In this document: piece by piece, positions 50,313-60,473 of the stretch
Layout of the letters: every line of letters starts with the position of its first letter
How positions within the stretch are numbered: the stretch's first letter is position 1
Origin: Escherichia marmotae
GTDB taxonomy: Bacteria; Pseudomonadota; Gammaproteobacteria; Enterobacterales; Enterobacteriaceae
Direction: 5' to 3'
NCBI RefSeq assembly: GCF_002900365.1
Contig: NZ_CP025979.1
Span: forward strand, 4,402,001-4,466,000
Length of the DNA: 64,000 nucleotides
Notes under the pieces: generated by a model
Databases searched by the model: none
Seen by the model: the letters and a program-made list of their open reading frames with translations, nothing else
What the model was told of the DNA's origin: nothing
Position numbers and translations under genes: made by a program

Positions 50313-50351
50313 ACGCAAACGGTTTCGTCAGCACGCCAGATTCTTTATAAT
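50313..50351 (+). promoter_or_regulatory. purL promoter with PurR operator
   Basis: ACGCAAACGGTTTCGT at 50313-50328 matches the PurR consensus ACGCAAACGTTTNCGT closely. A TATAAT lies at 50346-50351, and the 17-bp-spaced -35 (TTTCGT, 50323-50328) is inside the operator, so PurR bound with hypoxanthine or guanine would block polymerase. Confidence 0.9.
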
Positions 50352-50404
50352 GACGCCCGTTTCCCCCCTTTGGGTACACCGAAAGCTTAGAAGACGAGAG
50401 ACTT

Positions 50405-53400
50405 ATGATGGAAATTCTGCGTGGTTCGCCTGCACTGTCGGCATTCCGAATCAATAAACTGCTGGCACGTTTTCAGGCTGCCAGGCTCCAGGTTCACAAC
50501 ATTTACGCCGAGTATGTCCATTTTGCTGACCTCAATGCACCGTTAAACGATGATGAGCACGCGCAACTTGAACGCCTGCTGAAATATGGCCCGGCACTCG
50601 CCAGCCATGCCCCGCAAGGCAAACTACTGCTGGTGACTCCGCGTCCTGGCACCATCTCTCCCTGGTCTTCGAAAGCGACCGATATTGCCCATAACTGCGG
50701 GCTGCAACAGGTAAACCGTCTTGAACGTGGCGTTGCTTACTATGTTGAAGCCGGTACGCTGACTCACGAACAATGGCAGCAGATTACCGCTGAACTACAC
50801 GACCGCATGATGGAAACGGTCTTTTTTGCGTTAGATGATGCAAAGCAGTTGTTTGCTCATCATCAACCGGCTCCGGTTACCAGCGTTGATTTGCTGGGAC
50901 AGGGGCGTCAGGCCCTAATCGACGCTAACCTGCGTCTTGGCCTGGCATTGGCAGAAGATGAGATTGACTATCTGCAAGACGCTTTCACAAAGCTTGGTCG
51001 TAACCCGAACGACATCGAGCTTTATATGTTCGCCCAGGCGAACTCTGAGCACTGCCGTCACAAGATTTTTAACGCCGACTGGATTATCGACGGTGAACAA
51101 CAGCCAAAATCGCTGTTCAAGATGATTAAAAACACCTTCGAAACCACACCAGATCACGTTCTCTCTGCATATAAAGATAACGCCGCCGTGATGGAAGGTT
51201 CCGAAGTAGGCCGCTATTTTGCCGACCATGAAACGGGGCGCTACGATTATCATCAGGAACCGGCTCACATCCTGATGAAAGTGGAAACCCACAACCACCC
51301 AACGGCAATTTCTCCGTGGCCGGGTGCGGCGACCGGTTCCGGTGGTGAAATCCGTGATGAAGGCGCAACCGGACGCGGCGCGAAGCCGAAAGCCGGCCTG
51401 GTTGGATTCTCCGTTTCCAACCTGCGTATTCCAGGCTTTGAACAGCCGTGGGAAGAAGATTTTGGTAAACCGGAACGTATTGTTACCGCACTGGACATTA
51501 TGACCGAAGGCCCGCTGGGCGGCGCGGCGTTTAACAACGAATTTGGCCGTCCGGCACTGAACGGCTACTTCCGTACTTATGAAGAAAAAGTGAACAGCCA
51601 CAATGGCGAAGAGCTGCGTGGTTATCACAAGCCGATCATGCTGGCGGGCGGGATCGGCAACATCCGCGCCGATCATGTGCAGAAAGGCGAGATCAACGTT
51701 GGTGCTAAGCTCGTCGTCCTCGGTGGTCCGGCAATGAACATCGGTCTTGGCGGCGGAGCGGCGTCTTCTATGGCTTCCGGTCAGTCTGATGCCGACCTCG
51801 ATTTCGCCTCTGTACAGCGCGACAACCCCGAAATGGAACGTCGTTGCCAGGAAGTGATCGACCGCTGCTGGCAGTTGGGCGATGCAAACCCAATCCTGTT
51901 TATCCATGACGTTGGTGCAGGTGGTCTTTCTAACGCTATGCCGGAACTGGTGAGTGACGGCGGGCGTGGCGGTAAATTCGAATTGCGCGATATTCTTAGC
52001 GACGAACCGGGGATGAGTCCGCTGGAAATCTGGTGTAACGAATCCCAGGAACGCTACGTGCTGGCCGTTGCCGCCGATCAGTTGCCGTTGTTTGACGAAC
52101 TGTGTAAGCGTGAACGCGCGCCATATGCGGTGATTGGTGAAGCAACCGAAGAACTGCATCTTTCTCTGCACGATAGTCATTTTGATAATCAGCCGATCGA
52201 TCTGCCGCTGGACGTGTTGCTTGGTAAAACGCCGAAGATGACCCGCGATGTACAAACGCTGAAAGCGAAAGGCGACGCGCTGGTTCGTGAAGGGATTACT
52301 ATTGCTGACGCGGTGAAACGCGTGCTGCATCTGCCGACCGTGGCAGAGAAAACCTTCCTCGTTACCATTGGCGACCGTAGCGTAACCGGCATGGTGGCGC
52401 GCGATCAGATGGTCGGTCCGTGGCAAGTACCGGTAGCTAACTGTGCGGTTACTACCGCCAGCCTCGACAGCTACTACGGTGAAGCAATGGCAATTGGTGA
52501 ACGTGCGCCGGTTGCGCTGCTGGATTTTGCCGCCTCTGCTCGTCTGGCGGTCGGTGAAGCGTTAACCAACATTGCTGCTACGCAGATTGGCGATATTAAA
52601 CGCATCAAACTTTCCGCCAACTGGATGGCGGCGGCAGGCCACCCTGGTGAAGATGCGGGCCTGTATGAAGCAGTGAAAGCGGTGGGCGAAGAGCTTTGTC
52701 CGGCGCTCGGCCTGACGATCCCGGTCGGTAAAGACTCTATGTCGATGAAAACCCGCTGGCAGGAAGGTAATGAAGAGCGCGAAATGACCTCCCCGCTGTC
52801 GCTGGTAATCTCTGCATTTGCCCGTGTGGAAGATGTGCGTCACACCATTACGCCGCAGCTTTCTACCGAAGATAACGCACTGCTGCTGATTGACCTCGGC
52901 AAAGGCAATAACGCGCTGGGCGCAACGGCGCTGGCGCAGGTATATCGTCAGCTTGGCGATATACCGGCAGATGTGCGCGATGTTGCTCAACTGAAAGGTT
53001 TCTACGACGCCATTCAGGCGCTGGTCGCCCAACGTAAGCTGCTCGCCTACCACGATCGTTCTGACGGTGGCCTGTTGGTGACGCTGGCGGAAATGGCGTT
53101 TGCCGGTCATTGCGGCATTGAAGCAGATATCGCAACTCTGGGTGAAGATCGCCTGGCCGCGTTGTTTAACGAAGAGCTGGGGGCGGTGATTCAGGTACGC
53201 GCTGCAGACCGTGAAGCCGTAGAAGGCGTACTGGCACAGCACGGACTTGCTGATTGTGTCCATTATGTCGGTCAGGCTGTTTCTGGTGACCGTTTTGTGA
53301 TTACGGCCAACGGGCAGGCTGTATTCAGCGAAAGTCGCACCACGTTGCGTGTCTGGTGGGCAGAAACCACCTGGCAGATGCAGCGTCTGCGTGACAATCC

Positions 53401-54292
53401 GGAGTGTGCCGATCAGGAACACCAGGCGAAATCTAACGATGCCGATCCGGGTCTGAATGTGAAATTGTCGTTCGATATCAACGAAGATGTGGCGGCACCG
53501 TTTATTGCCACTGGCGCGCGCCCGAAAGTTGCTGTGCTGCGTGAGCAGGGTGTGAACTCGCATGTTGAAATGGCGGCAGCGTTCCACCGTGCGGGCTTCG
53601 ATGCTATCGACGTGCATATGAGCGACCTGCTGGCTGGACGCACTGGCCTGGAGGATTTCCACGCCCTGGTCGCGTGCGGTGGTTTCTCCTACGGTGACGT
53701 GCTGGGCGCAGGTGAAGGTTGGGCGAAGTCTATCCTGTTCAACGACCGTGTGCGCGATGAGTTTGCAACCTTCTTCCATCGTCCGCAAACGCTGGCGCTG
53801 GGGGTATGTAACGGTTGCCAGATGATGTCTAATCTGCGTGAATTGATCCCTGGTAGTGACCTGTGGCCACGTTTTGTGCGTAACACCTCCGATCGCTTTG
53901 AAGCGCGTTTCAGTCTGGTTGAAGTGACCCAAAGCCCGTCACTGCTGTTGCAGGGGATGGTGGGTTCACAGATGCCGATAGCTGTTTCTCACGGTGAAGG
54001 GCGCGTGGAAGTGCGTGACGCTGCGCATCTGGCGGCACTGGAAAGCAAAGGGCTGGTGGCGCTGCGCTATGTTGATAACTTTGGTAAAGTCACTGAAACT
54101 TACCCGGCTAACCCGAACGGTTCCCCGAACGGCATTACGGCGGTCACGACTGAAAGCGGTCGTGTCACCATCATGATGCCGCACCCGGAACGTGTTTTCC
54201 GCACTGTCAGCAACTCCTGGCACCCGGAAAACTGGGGTGAGGATAGCCCGTGGATGCGTATTTTCCGCAATGCGCGTAAGCAGTTGGGGTAA
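50405..54292 (+). CDS. purL: Phosphoribosylformylglycinamidine synthase
   Basis: PurL makes FGAM from FGAR, glutamine and ATP, the fourth step of purine synthesis. The 1295-residue large form joins an N-terminal domain (about 1-150), a linker, two ATP-binding FGAM synthase domains (from about 220, with the [14 protein letters not shown] and [28 protein letters not shown] regions) and a C-terminal glutamine amidotransferase (about 1040-1295) with the nucleophile Cys in [10 protein letters not shown] and the His/Glu pair in MMPHPERVF. It is monocistronic under PurR control. A REP hairpin and a terminator follow. Confidence 0.98.
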   Translation: MMEILRGSPALSAFRINKLLARFQAARLQVHNIYAEYVHFADLNAPLNDDEHAQLERLLKYGPALASHAPQGKLLLVTPRPGTISPWSSKATDIAHNCGLQQVNRLERGVAYYVEAGTLTHEQWQQITAELHDRMMETVFFALDDAKQLFAHHQPAPVTSVDLLGQGRQALIDANLRLGLALAEDEIDYLQDAFTKLGRNPNDIELYMFAQANSEHCRHKIFNADWIIDGEQQPKSLFKMIKNTFETTPDHVLSAYKDNAAVMEGSEVGRYFADHETGRYDYHQEPAHILMKVETHNHPTAISPWPGAATGSGGEIRDEGATGRGAKPKAGLVGFSVSNLRIPGFEQPWEEDFGKPERIVTALDIMTEGPLGGAAFNNEFGRPALNGYFRTYEEKVNSHNGEELRGYHKPIMLAGGIGNIRADHVQKGEINVGAKLVVLGGPAMNIGLGGGAASSMASGQSDADLDFASVQRDNPEMERRCQEVIDRCWQLGDANPILFIHDVGAGGLSNAMPELVSDGGRGGKFELRDILSDEPGMSPLEIWCNESQERYVLAVAADQLPLFDELCKRERAPYAVIGEATEELHLSLHDSHFDNQPIDLPLDVLLGKTPKMTRDVQTLKAKGDALVREGITIADAVKRVLHLPTVAEKTFLVTIGDRSVTGMVARDQMVGPWQVPVANCAVTTASLDSYYGEAMAIGERAPVALLDFAASARLAVGEALTNIAATQIGDIKRIKLSANWMAAAGHPGEDAGLYEAVKAVGEELCPALGLTIPVGKDSMSMKTRWQEGNEEREMTSPLSLVISAFARVEDVRHTITPQLSTEDNALLLIDLGKGNNALGATALAQVYRQLGDIPADVRDVAQLKGFYDAIQALVAQRKLLAYHDRSDGGLLVTLAEMAFAGHCGIEADIATLGEDRLAALFNEELGAVIQVRAADREAVEGVLAQHGLADCVHYVGQAVSGDRFVITANGQAVFSESRTTLRVWWAETTWQMQRLRDNPECADQEHQAKSNDADPGLNVKLSFDINEDVAAPFIATGARPKVAVLREQGVNSHVEMAAAFHRAGFDAIDVHMSDLLAGRTGLEDFHALVACGGFSYGDVLGAGEGWAKSILFNDRVRDEFATFFHRPQTLALGVCNGCQMMSNLRELIPGSDLWPRFVRNTSDRFEARFSLVEVTQSPSLLLQGMVGSQMPIAVSHGEGRVEVRDAAHLAALESKGLVALRYVDNFGKVTETYPANPNGSPNGITAVTTESGRVTIMMPHPERVFRTVSNSWHPENWGEDSPWMRIFRNARKQLG

Positions 54293-54328
54293 GACTGCGG
54301 ATATTTTACGCAACGCATTGGTTTTACA

Positions 54329-54359
<31 letters not shown>

Positions 54360-54383
54360 ATTAAACACCAACCACTATCATAT

Positions 54384-54407
54384 GCTCCCAACTCCGGGAG
54401 CTTTTTT
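54384..54407 (+). terminator. purL terminator
   Basis: GCTCCC-AACTCC-GGGAGC followed by six T, 91 bp after purL. Confidence 0.92.
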
Positions 54408-54441
54408 GTGTCTGTAAATCACGACAATGGGTGGTTTACCG

Positions 54442-54459
54442 TGTCGCTCATTGGCGACA
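54442..54459. promoter_or_regulatory. GlrR activator site 1 upstream of glmY
   Basis: TGTC-GCTCATTGGC-GACA fits the GlrR (QseF) consensus TGTC-N10-GACA exactly, about 195 bp upstream of glmY. The distance is normal for an enhancer of a sigma-54 promoter. Confidence 0.87.
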
Positions 54460-54504
54460 TTTAACCTATTGATTTTATTTAAGACTAATAATTTTATCTT
54501 TGAC

Positions 54505-54522
54505 CGTCTCTTTTAGGCGACA
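54505..54522. promoter_or_regulatory. GlrR activator site 2 upstream of glmY
   Basis: CGTC-TCTTTTAGGC-GACA matches TGTC-N10-GACA at 7 of 8 bases, 63 bp downstream of site 1. Multiple sites are expected for a hexamer-forming sigma-54 activator. Confidence 0.8.
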
Positions 54523-54611
54523 CAACGGCTGATTTATAGTCAAATCTTGAAGCACTCATAAACCTATCAAAACAACGTACAATCAGTACGTTATCAAACT
54601 ATTTTGTTTAT

Positions 54612-54631
54612 TGGCACAGTTAATGCATAAT
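54612..54631 (+). promoter_or_regulatory. Overlapping sigma-54 and sigma-70 promoters of glmY
   Basis: TGGCAC (54612-54617) and TGCA (54624-54627) place GG and GC ten bases apart, the -24/-12 pattern of sigma-54. CATAAT at 54626-54631 is a sigma-70 -10 for the same start at 54639. This double promoter is known for glmY in E. coli. Confidence 0.88.
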
Positions 54632-54638
54632 AGTAAAC

Positions 54639-54822
54639 AGTGGCTCATTCACCCACTTATGTCAGCCCCTTCGGGACGTGCTACATAAAAACCGAATGAC
54701 GCACAACAAGGTGCCTGCCGTCCAACTTCTGATATCAGCGTAGCTATATCAACCATCGGGCGAAACGTCGAGTTAGGCACCGCCTTATTCCACAACAAAG
54801 CCGGGTAATTCCCGGCTTTGTT
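54639..54822 (+). ncRNA. glmY: Small RNA GlmY
   Basis: GlmY (184 nt) is the decoy RNA that binds RapZ and so protects GlmZ from RNase E, raising GlmS (glucosamine-6-phosphate synthase) when that sugar is low. It begins AGTGGCTCATTC, lies between purL and glrK as in E. coli, and ends in a strong terminator hairpin ACAACAAAGCCGGG-TAATT-CCCGGCTTTGTTGT. The genes for its own activation, glrK-qseG-glrR, follow directly. Confidence 0.95.
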
Positions 54823-54880
54823 GTATCTGAACAGCCCCTCGGTTAGCATCACGTTATTCGCGTCTGACGAGAGTAATGCC

Positions 54881-56308
54881 TTGAAACGCTGGCCCGTTTT
54901 TCCCCATTCATTACGACAACTGGTAACGCTGGCATTCCTGCTGATCCTGCTGCCCTTGTTAGTGTTGGCATGGCAAGCCTGGCAAAGCCTGAATGTACTT
55001 AGCGATCAGGCGGCGCTGGTCAACCGCACGACGCTTATCGATGCCCGGCGCAGTGAAGCGATGACCAACGCGGCGCTGGAGATGGAGCGTAGCTACCGTC
55101 AGTATTGCGTGTTGGACGATCCCACCCTGGCGAAGGTCTACCAAAGCCAGCGCAAGCGTTACAGCGAAATGCTCGACGCCCACGCAGGCGTGCTGCCGGA
55201 CGATAAACTCTACCAGGCATTGCGTCAGGATTTGAACAATCTCGCCCAACTTCAGTGCAACAACAGCGGCCCCGATGCCGCCGCTGCTGCGCGTCTGGAA
55301 GCCTTCGCCAACGCGAATACTGAAATGGTACAGGCCACGCGCACCGTGGTGTTCTCTCGTGGGCAGCAACTGCAACGAGAAATTGCCGAACGTGGGCAAT
55401 ATTTTGGCTGGCAATCGCTGGTACTGTTTCTGGTAAGCCTGGTAATGGTGCTGCTTTTCACACGGATGATTATCGGTCCGGTAAAAAATATTGAACGGAT
55501 GATCAACCGATTGGGGGAAGGGCGTTCTCTGGGGAATAGCGTTTCGTTCAGCGGCCCTCGTGAATTACGTTCGGTCGGGCAACGAATTATCTGGTTAAGC
55601 GAGCGCCTGTCATGGCTGGAATCTCAACGCCATCAGTTTTTAAGACATCTATCTCATGAATTAAAAACGCCGCTGGCGAGTATGCGCGAAGGTACTGAAT
55701 TACTTGCTGATCAGGTTGTTGGGCCGCTCACGGCAGAGCAGAAAGAGGTGGTGAGCATTCTCGATAACAGCAGTCGCAATCTGCAAAAGCTGATCGAACA
55801 ACTGCTTGATTACAACCGTAAACAGGCGGACGGCGCGGTGGCACTGGAGAACGTCGAGCTTGCACCACTGGTGGAGATGGTAGTTTCCGCTCACAGCTTG
55901 CCTGCACGGGCTAAAATGATGCATACCGACGTCGATCTGCAGGCAACAGTTTGCCAGGCAGAGCCAATGTTGTTGATGAGCGTGCTGGATAATCTTTACT
56001 CCAATGCGGTGCACTACGGGGCTGAATCCGGTAACATTTGCCTTCACAGCAGCTTACATGGTGCGCGGGTTTACATTGATGTCATCAATACAGGTACGCC
56101 CATTCCGCAAGAGGAACGCGCCATGATCTTCGAACCCTTTTTTCAGGGAAGTCACCAGCGAAAAGGGGCGGTGAAGGGCAGCGGTCTGGGATTAAGCATT
56201 GCCAGGGATTGTATTCGCCGTATGCAAGGGGAACTGTATCTGGTCGATGAGAGCGGGCAAGACGTTTGTTTCCGTATTGAATTGCCTGCGTCAAAAAACA
56301 CGAAATAA
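54881..56308 (+). CDS. glrK: Sensor histidine kinase GlrK (QseE)
   Basis: GlrK phosphorylates the response regulator GlrR, which drives glmY with sigma-54. The 475-residue protein has a transmembrane helix (about 12-32), a periplasmic domain, a second helix (about 170-190), HAMP, a phosphoacceptor domain with HLSHELKTPLASMREG (His near 259) and an ATPase domain with DNLYSNAVHY and GSGLGLSIARD. I use the TTG at 54881 (MKRWPVFPHSLRQL); an in-frame start at 54818 would begin inside the glmY terminator. A 146-bp repeat separates it from qseG. Confidence 0.94.
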   Translation: MKRWPVFPHSLRQLVTLAFLLILLPLLVLAWQAWQSLNVLSDQAALVNRTTLIDARRSEAMTNAALEMERSYRQYCVLDDPTLAKVYQSQRKRYSEMLDAHAGVLPDDKLYQALRQDLNNLAQLQCNNSGPDAAAAARLEAFANANTEMVQATRTVVFSRGQQLQREIAERGQYFGWQSLVLFLVSLVMVLLFTRMIIGPVKNIERMINRLGEGRSLGNSVSFSGPRELRSVGQRIIWLSERLSWLESQRHQFLRHLSHELKTPLASMREGTELLADQVVGPLTAEQKEVVSILDNSSRNLQKLIEQLLDYNRKQADGAVALENVELAPLVEMVVSAHSLPARAKMMHTDVDLQATVCQAEPMLLMSVLDNLYSNAVHYGAESGNICLHSSLHGARVYIDVINTGTPIPQEERAMIFEPFFQGSHQRKGAVKGSGLGLSIARDCIRRMQGELYLVDESGQDVCFRIELPASKNTK

Positions 56309-56313
56309 TGCTA

Positions 56314-56459
56314 AGAGCCTATCCCATTAGGCTATTTTATTTGCCAGTTTGGCCCCGGGCAGTGCTCGAAATCCTCACGTACTACGTGTACGCTCCGGTT
56401 TCTTCGCGCTGTCCATGTCCAAACTTCCTGCAACAATTACGCCCACTGGGAAAGGCTCT
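56314..56459. repeat. 146-bp repeat with terminal inverted repeats between glrK and qseG
   Basis: The interval starts AGAGCCTATCCCATT and ends AATGGG-like ACTGGGAAAGGCTCT: the 15-base ends are inverted repeats matching at 13 of 15. Inside is CTCACGTACTACGTGTACGCTCC, a sequence I recall from many enterobacterial intergenic repeats (an RSA/MITE-like family). It fills almost all of the 164 bp between the two genes of the operon. It encodes nothing. Whether K-12 has it here I cannot say from memory. Confidence 0.7.
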
Positions 56460-56472
56460 AAGTCTGGTGAAT

Positions 56473-57186
56473 ATGCGACACATTTTTCAACAAATTTTGC
56501 CCCGGCGGCTATGGCTGGCGGGGTTGCCTTGTCTGGCATTGCTGGGTTGTGTGCAGAGTTACAATAAACCAGCTCTTAATACGCCAGCAGAAGAAAAAAT
56601 TCCGGTTTATCAACTGGCTGATTATCTTCCTACTGAATGTAGTGACATCTGGGCGCTGCAAGGGAAATCAACCGAAACTAACCCGCTTTACTGGCTACGG
56701 GCGATGGATTGTGCCAACCGCTTAATGCCAGCGCAATCGCGTCAGGAAGCCCGCAAGTATGGCGACGGTAGCTGGCAAAATACCTTTAAACAGGGAATTT
56801 TGCTGGCCGACGCTAAAATTACGCCTTTTGAGCGCCGCCAGTTAGTTGCGCGCATTGACGCGTTAAGTACCGAGATCCCGGCGCAGGTTCGCCCGCTGTA
56901 TCAGCTCTGGCGCGATGGTCAGGCGTTACAATTGCAACTGGCGGAAGAGCGTCAACGCTACAGTAAACTCCAGCAGTCCAGCGATAGCGAGCTGGATGCT
57001 TTGCGCCAGCAACATCACGTTCTACAGCAGCAACTGGAGCTTACCACCCGTAAACTGGAAAATCTGACCGATATTGAACGTCAGCTCTCGACCCGTAAAC
57101 CTGCCGGAAATTTCGCGCCGGACGCGACGCACGAGAGTGAAAAGCCCGCGCCATCTACCAATGAGGTCACCCCTGATGAGCCATAA
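56473..57186 (+). CDS. qseG: Outer-membrane lipoprotein QseG
   Basis: QseG (237 residues) is an outer-membrane lipoprotein that interacts with the sensor GlrK and stimulates it. It has a signal peptide with lipobox LALLGC (Cys26 region), a helical middle part and a coiled-coil region (about 155-205, LQLQLAEERQRYSKLQQSS...). An in-frame start at 56308 would translate the repeat element and is rejected; the ATG at 56473 gives the known MRHIFQ start. It overlaps glrR by 11 bp. Confidence 0.93.
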   Translation: MRHIFQQILPRRLWLAGLPCLALLGCVQSYNKPALNTPAEEKIPVYQLADYLPTECSDIWALQGKSTETNPLYWLRAMDCANRLMPAQSRQEARKYGDGSWQNTFKQGILLADAKITPFERRQLVARIDALSTEIPAQVRPLYQLWRDGQALQLQLAEERQRYSKLQQSSDSELDALRQQHHVLQQQLELTTRKLENLTDIERQLSTRKPAGNFAPDATHESEKPAPSTNEVTPDEP

Positions 57187-58510
57187 ACCTGCGCATTTAT
57201 TATTGGTCGATGATGATCCCGGATTGTTGAAATTACTTGGTCTGCGCCTGACCAGCGAAGGCTACAGCGTGGTCACGGCGGAAAGTGGCGCTGAAGGGTT
57301 GCGGGTACTGAATCGCGAAAAAATAGATTTAGTCATCAGCGACCTGCGGATGGATGAAATGGACGGTATGCAACTGTTTGCCGAAATCCAGAAAGTGCAG
57401 CCGGGGATGCCGGTTATCATCCTCACCGCGCATGGTTCCATTCCCGATGCCGTTTCCGCGACACAGCAAGGCGTGTTTAGTTTCCTCACCAAACCCGTCG
57501 ATAAAGACGCGTTGTATCAGGCAATTGACGATGCGCTGGAGCAATCCGCGCCAGCCACCGACGGACGCTGGAGCGAGGCTATTGTCACCCGCAGTCCGCT
57601 GATGCTGCGTTTGCTGGAACAGGCGAGGCTGGTAGCGCAGTCTGACGTTAGTGTGCTGATTAACGGCCAGAGCGGCACGGGAAAAGAGATTTTCGCCCAG
57701 GCGATCCACAACGCCAGCCCACGCAACAACAAACCGTTTATTGCCATTAACTGTGGCGCATTGCCTGAACAGTTGCTGGAGTCAGAACTGTTTGGTCATG
57801 CACGCGGCGCGTTTACTGGTGCCGTCAGCAATCGCGAAGGTTTATTCCAGGCGGCGGAAGGCGGTACGCTGTTTCTCGATGAGATTGGCGATATGCCCGC
57901 GCCGTTACAGGTAAAATTGCTGCGCGTGTTGCAGGAGCGCAAAGTCCGTCCGCTGGGCAGCAACCGCGATATTGATATCGACGTGCGGATTATTTCCGCC
58001 ACTCATCGCGACCTGCCAAAAGCGATGGCGCGAGGTGAGTTCCGCGAAGATCTCTATTACCGCCTCAACGTTGTTAGTCTGAAGATCCCCGCACTGGCGG
58101 AGCGCACGGAAGATATTCCGTTGTTAGCAAACCATTTATTGCGTCAGGCGGCAGAGCGACATAAACCGTTTGTCCGTGCGTTCTCCACCGATGCGATGAA
58201 GCGCCTGATGACCGCCACCTGGCCGGGCAATGTGCGCCAGTTGGTGAATGTGATTGAACAGTGCGTGGCGCTGACGTCATCTCCGGTGATTAGTGATGCG
58301 CTGGTGGAGCAGGCGCTGGAAGGAGAAAACACGGCGCTACCCACCTTTGTTGAGGCGCGTAATCAGTTTGAACTCAACTACTTGCGCAAGCTGCTGCAAA
58401 TCACCAAAGGCAATGTCACCCACGCGGCGAGAATGGCGGGGCGCAACCGGACAGAATTTTATAAACTGCTTTCCCGACACGAACTGGATGCAAACGATTT
58501 CAAGGAATGA
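57176..58510 (+). CDS. glrR: Sigma-54-dependent response regulator GlrR (QseF)
   Basis: GlrR (444 residues) activates glmY, and in sigma-54/sigma-E crosstalk rpoE. It has a receiver domain (about 1-120, phosphoacceptor Asp56 in LVISDLRMDEMDG), an AAA+ sigma-54-interaction domain (about 135-365; Walker A GQSGTGKE, GAFTGA loop, LFLDEIGDMP) and a Fis-type helix-turn-helix at the C-terminus (about 400-440, GNVTHAARMAGRNRTEFYKLL). It is translationally coupled to qseG by an 11-bp overlap. glnB follows after 60 nt. Confidence 0.96.
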   Translation: MSHKPAHLLLVDDDPGLLKLLGLRLTSEGYSVVTAESGAEGLRVLNREKIDLVISDLRMDEMDGMQLFAEIQKVQPGMPVIILTAHGSIPDAVSATQQGVFSFLTKPVDKDALYQAIDDALEQSAPATDGRWSEAIVTRSPLMLRLLEQARLVAQSDVSVLINGQSGTGKEIFAQAIHNASPRNNKPFIAINCGALPEQLLESELFGHARGAFTGAVSNREGLFQAAEGGTLFLDEIGDMPAPLQVKLLRVLQERKVRPLGSNRDIDIDVRIISATHRDLPKAMARGEFREDLYYRLNVVSLKIPALAERTEDIPLLANHLLRQAAERHKPFVRAFSTDAMKRLMTATWPGNVRQLVNVIEQCVALTSSPVISDALVEQALEGENTALPTFVEARNQFELNYLRKLLQITKGNVTHAARMAGRNRTEFYKLLSRHELDANDFKE

Positions 58511-58534
58511 ATTGGCGTAATGTGTTACGTTTAG

Positions 58535-58909
<375 letters not shown>

Positions 58910-58921
58910 ACCGCGTCGGGG

Positions 58922-58945
58922 TTGCCGGATGTTTCCATCCGGCAA
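58922..58945. terminator. Hairpin between convergent glnB and hmp
   Basis: TTGCCGGATG-TTTC-CATCCGGCAA, 12 bp after glnB and 7 bp from the hmp stop. It lacks a good T-tract on the plus strand; it probably ends or protects both transcripts. Confidence 0.65.
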
Positions 58946-58952
58946 TATCAAA

Positions 58953-60143
58953 TCACAGCACCTTATGTGGGCCAAAGCATTCGTAATGAATGTTTTCCTG
59001 CTTCACGCCCAGATCCACTAACTGTTTTGCGGCAAACTGCATGAAGCCAACCGGGCCGCAGAGATAGAACTGCATTGCCGGATTGCTGAACGCACCTTCG
59101 AGTTTGCTCAGATCCATCAGACCTTCGCTATCAAACTGACCTTTCGCGCGATCGGCTTCACTCGGCTGACGATACCAGGTATGCGCGGTAAAGCGCGGCA
59201 GCGATTGCCCCAGTTCCTTAACTTCATCGGCAAAGGCGTGAACATCGCCATTTTCTGCAGCATGGAACCAGTTCACCTGGGCGCTATGGCCTGTTTTTGC
59301 CAACGTGTCGAGCATCGCCAGCATTGGCGTCTGACCGACACCCGCAGAGATTAAGGTCACTGGCGTGTCATTCGCTACATCCATAAAGAAATCACCAGCC
59401 GGAGCCACCAGCTTAACGACATCGCCAACGTTAGCGTGATTGTGCAGCCAGTTGGATACCTGTCCGCCATCTTCACGTTTCACTGCAATACGATAGCCTT
59501 TGCCATCCGGTTTACGGGTCAAAGAGTACTGACGAATTTCCTGATGCGGGAAACCTTCCGGCTTCAGCCAAATGCCGAGATATTGTCCCGGACGGTATTC
59601 TGCCACTGCGCCACCGTCGACCGGTTCCAGTTCGAAACTGGTGATCAATGCGCTGCGTGGTGTTTTAGCCACAATGCGGAAATCGCGCGTACCTTCCCAG
59701 CCACCGGCTTTGCTGGCGTTTTCGTTATAAATTTCTGCTTCGCGATTGATAAACACATTTGCCAGTACGCCATACGCTTTGCCCCATGCGTCCAGCACTT
59801 CCTGACCCGGGCTGAACATTTCGTCGAGGGTGGCCAGCAGGTGTTCGCCTACGATGTTGTACTGCTCCGGTTTGATCTGGAAGCTGGTGTGTTTCTGCGC
59901 GATTTTCTCCACTGCTGGCAGCAGCGCAGGCAGGTTTTCAATATTACTGGCGTAGGCGGCAATGGCGTTAAACAGGGCTTCACGTTGATCGCCATTACGC
60001 TGGTTACTCATATTGAAAATTTCTTTGAGTTCTGGGTTATGAGTAAACATACGGTCGTAGAAATGGGCGGTTAATTTCGGCCCTGTTTCCACCAGCAAAG
60101 GGATAGTGGCTTTTACTGTAGCGATGGTTTGAGCGTCAAGCAT
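58953..60143 (-). CDS. hmp: Flavohaemoglobin Hmp (nitric oxide dioxygenase)
   Basis: Hmp oxidises nitric oxide to nitrate with O2 and NAD(P)H. The 396-residue protein has an N-terminal globin domain (about 1-138, proximal haem His85 in AQKHTSFQI), an FAD domain (about 150-255, with [12 protein letters not shown] and RQYSLT) and an NAD domain (about 262-396, [17 protein letters not shown]). It is divergent from glyA, and an NsrR-type operator lies at its promoter. Confidence 0.97.
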   Translation of the reverse strand: MLDAQTIATVKATIPLLVETGPKLTAHFYDRMFTHNPELKEIFNMSNQRNGDQREALFNAIAAYASNIENLPALLPAVEKIAQKHTSFQIKPEQYNIVGEHLLATLDEMFSPGQEVLDAWGKAYGVLANVFINREAEIYNENASKAGGWEGTRDFRIVAKTPRSALITSFELEPVDGGAVAEYRPGQYLGIWLKPEGFPHQEIRQYSLTRKPDGKGYRIAVKREDGGQVSNWLHNHANVGDVVKLVAPAGDFFMDVANDTPVTLISAGVGQTPMLAMLDTLAKTGHSAQVNWFHAAENGDVHAFADEVKELGQSLPRFTAHTWYRQPSEADRAKGQFDSEGLMDLSKLEGAFSNPAMQFYLCGPVGFMQFAAKQLVDLGVKQENIHYECFGPHKVL

Positions 60144-60170
60144 AGAGTCTTCCTTTTTTTTGCATCTTAA

Positions 60171-60193
60171 TTGATGTATCTCAAATGCATCTT
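60171..60193 (-). promoter_or_regulatory. NsrR operator of hmp
   Basis: On the minus strand AAGATGCATTT-G-AGATACATCAA fits the NsrR palindrome (AAGATGCATTT-N-AAATGCATCTT), 28 bp upstream of the hmp start. The nitric-oxide-sensing repressor NsrR is the known main regulator of hmp. Confidence 0.87.
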
Positions 60194-60337
60194 ATAAAAA
60201 ATAACCCTGTCCTGTAAATGGTTCCTTGGTGTTTTTCATTAGGAATGTGATGAAGTGAAAAATTTGCATCACAAACCTGAAAAGAAATCCGTTTCCGGGA
60301 GTAAGTCCTTTATTCACCAAAGCCTTGACGTGCTTGA

Positions 60338-60353
60338 AGGTAATCGTTTGCGT
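60338..60353 (+). promoter_or_regulatory. PurR operator of glyA
   Basis: AGGTAATCGTTTGCGT matches the PurR palindrome well in its right half and weakly in the left, about 120 bp before the glyA start. PurR regulation of glyA is known. MetR sites should also lie in this 330-bp hmp-glyA region, but I could not place them with confidence. Confidence 0.75.
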
Positions 60354-60473
60354 AAATTCCTTTGTCAAGACCTGTTATCGCAGAATGATTCGGTTATACT
60401 GTTCGCCGTTGTCCATCAGGACCGCCAAAATTAGGCGAAAAAATTTTATTGTTAGCTGAGTCAGGAGATGCGG

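Noticed and set aside
50915..52426. 503-codon open frame antisense to purL (and a 456-codon one at 52562-53932)
   Set aside because: Both are in the register opposite a highly biased coding sequence, have no Shine-Dalgarno or promoter, and give low-complexity translations rich in Arg, His, Phe and Gln without any domain. They are by-products of purL codon use.
56308..56472. N-terminal extension of qseG by 55 codons
   Set aside because: The extension would be translated from the intergenic repeat element; the ATG at 56473 starts a normal lipoprotein signal peptide.
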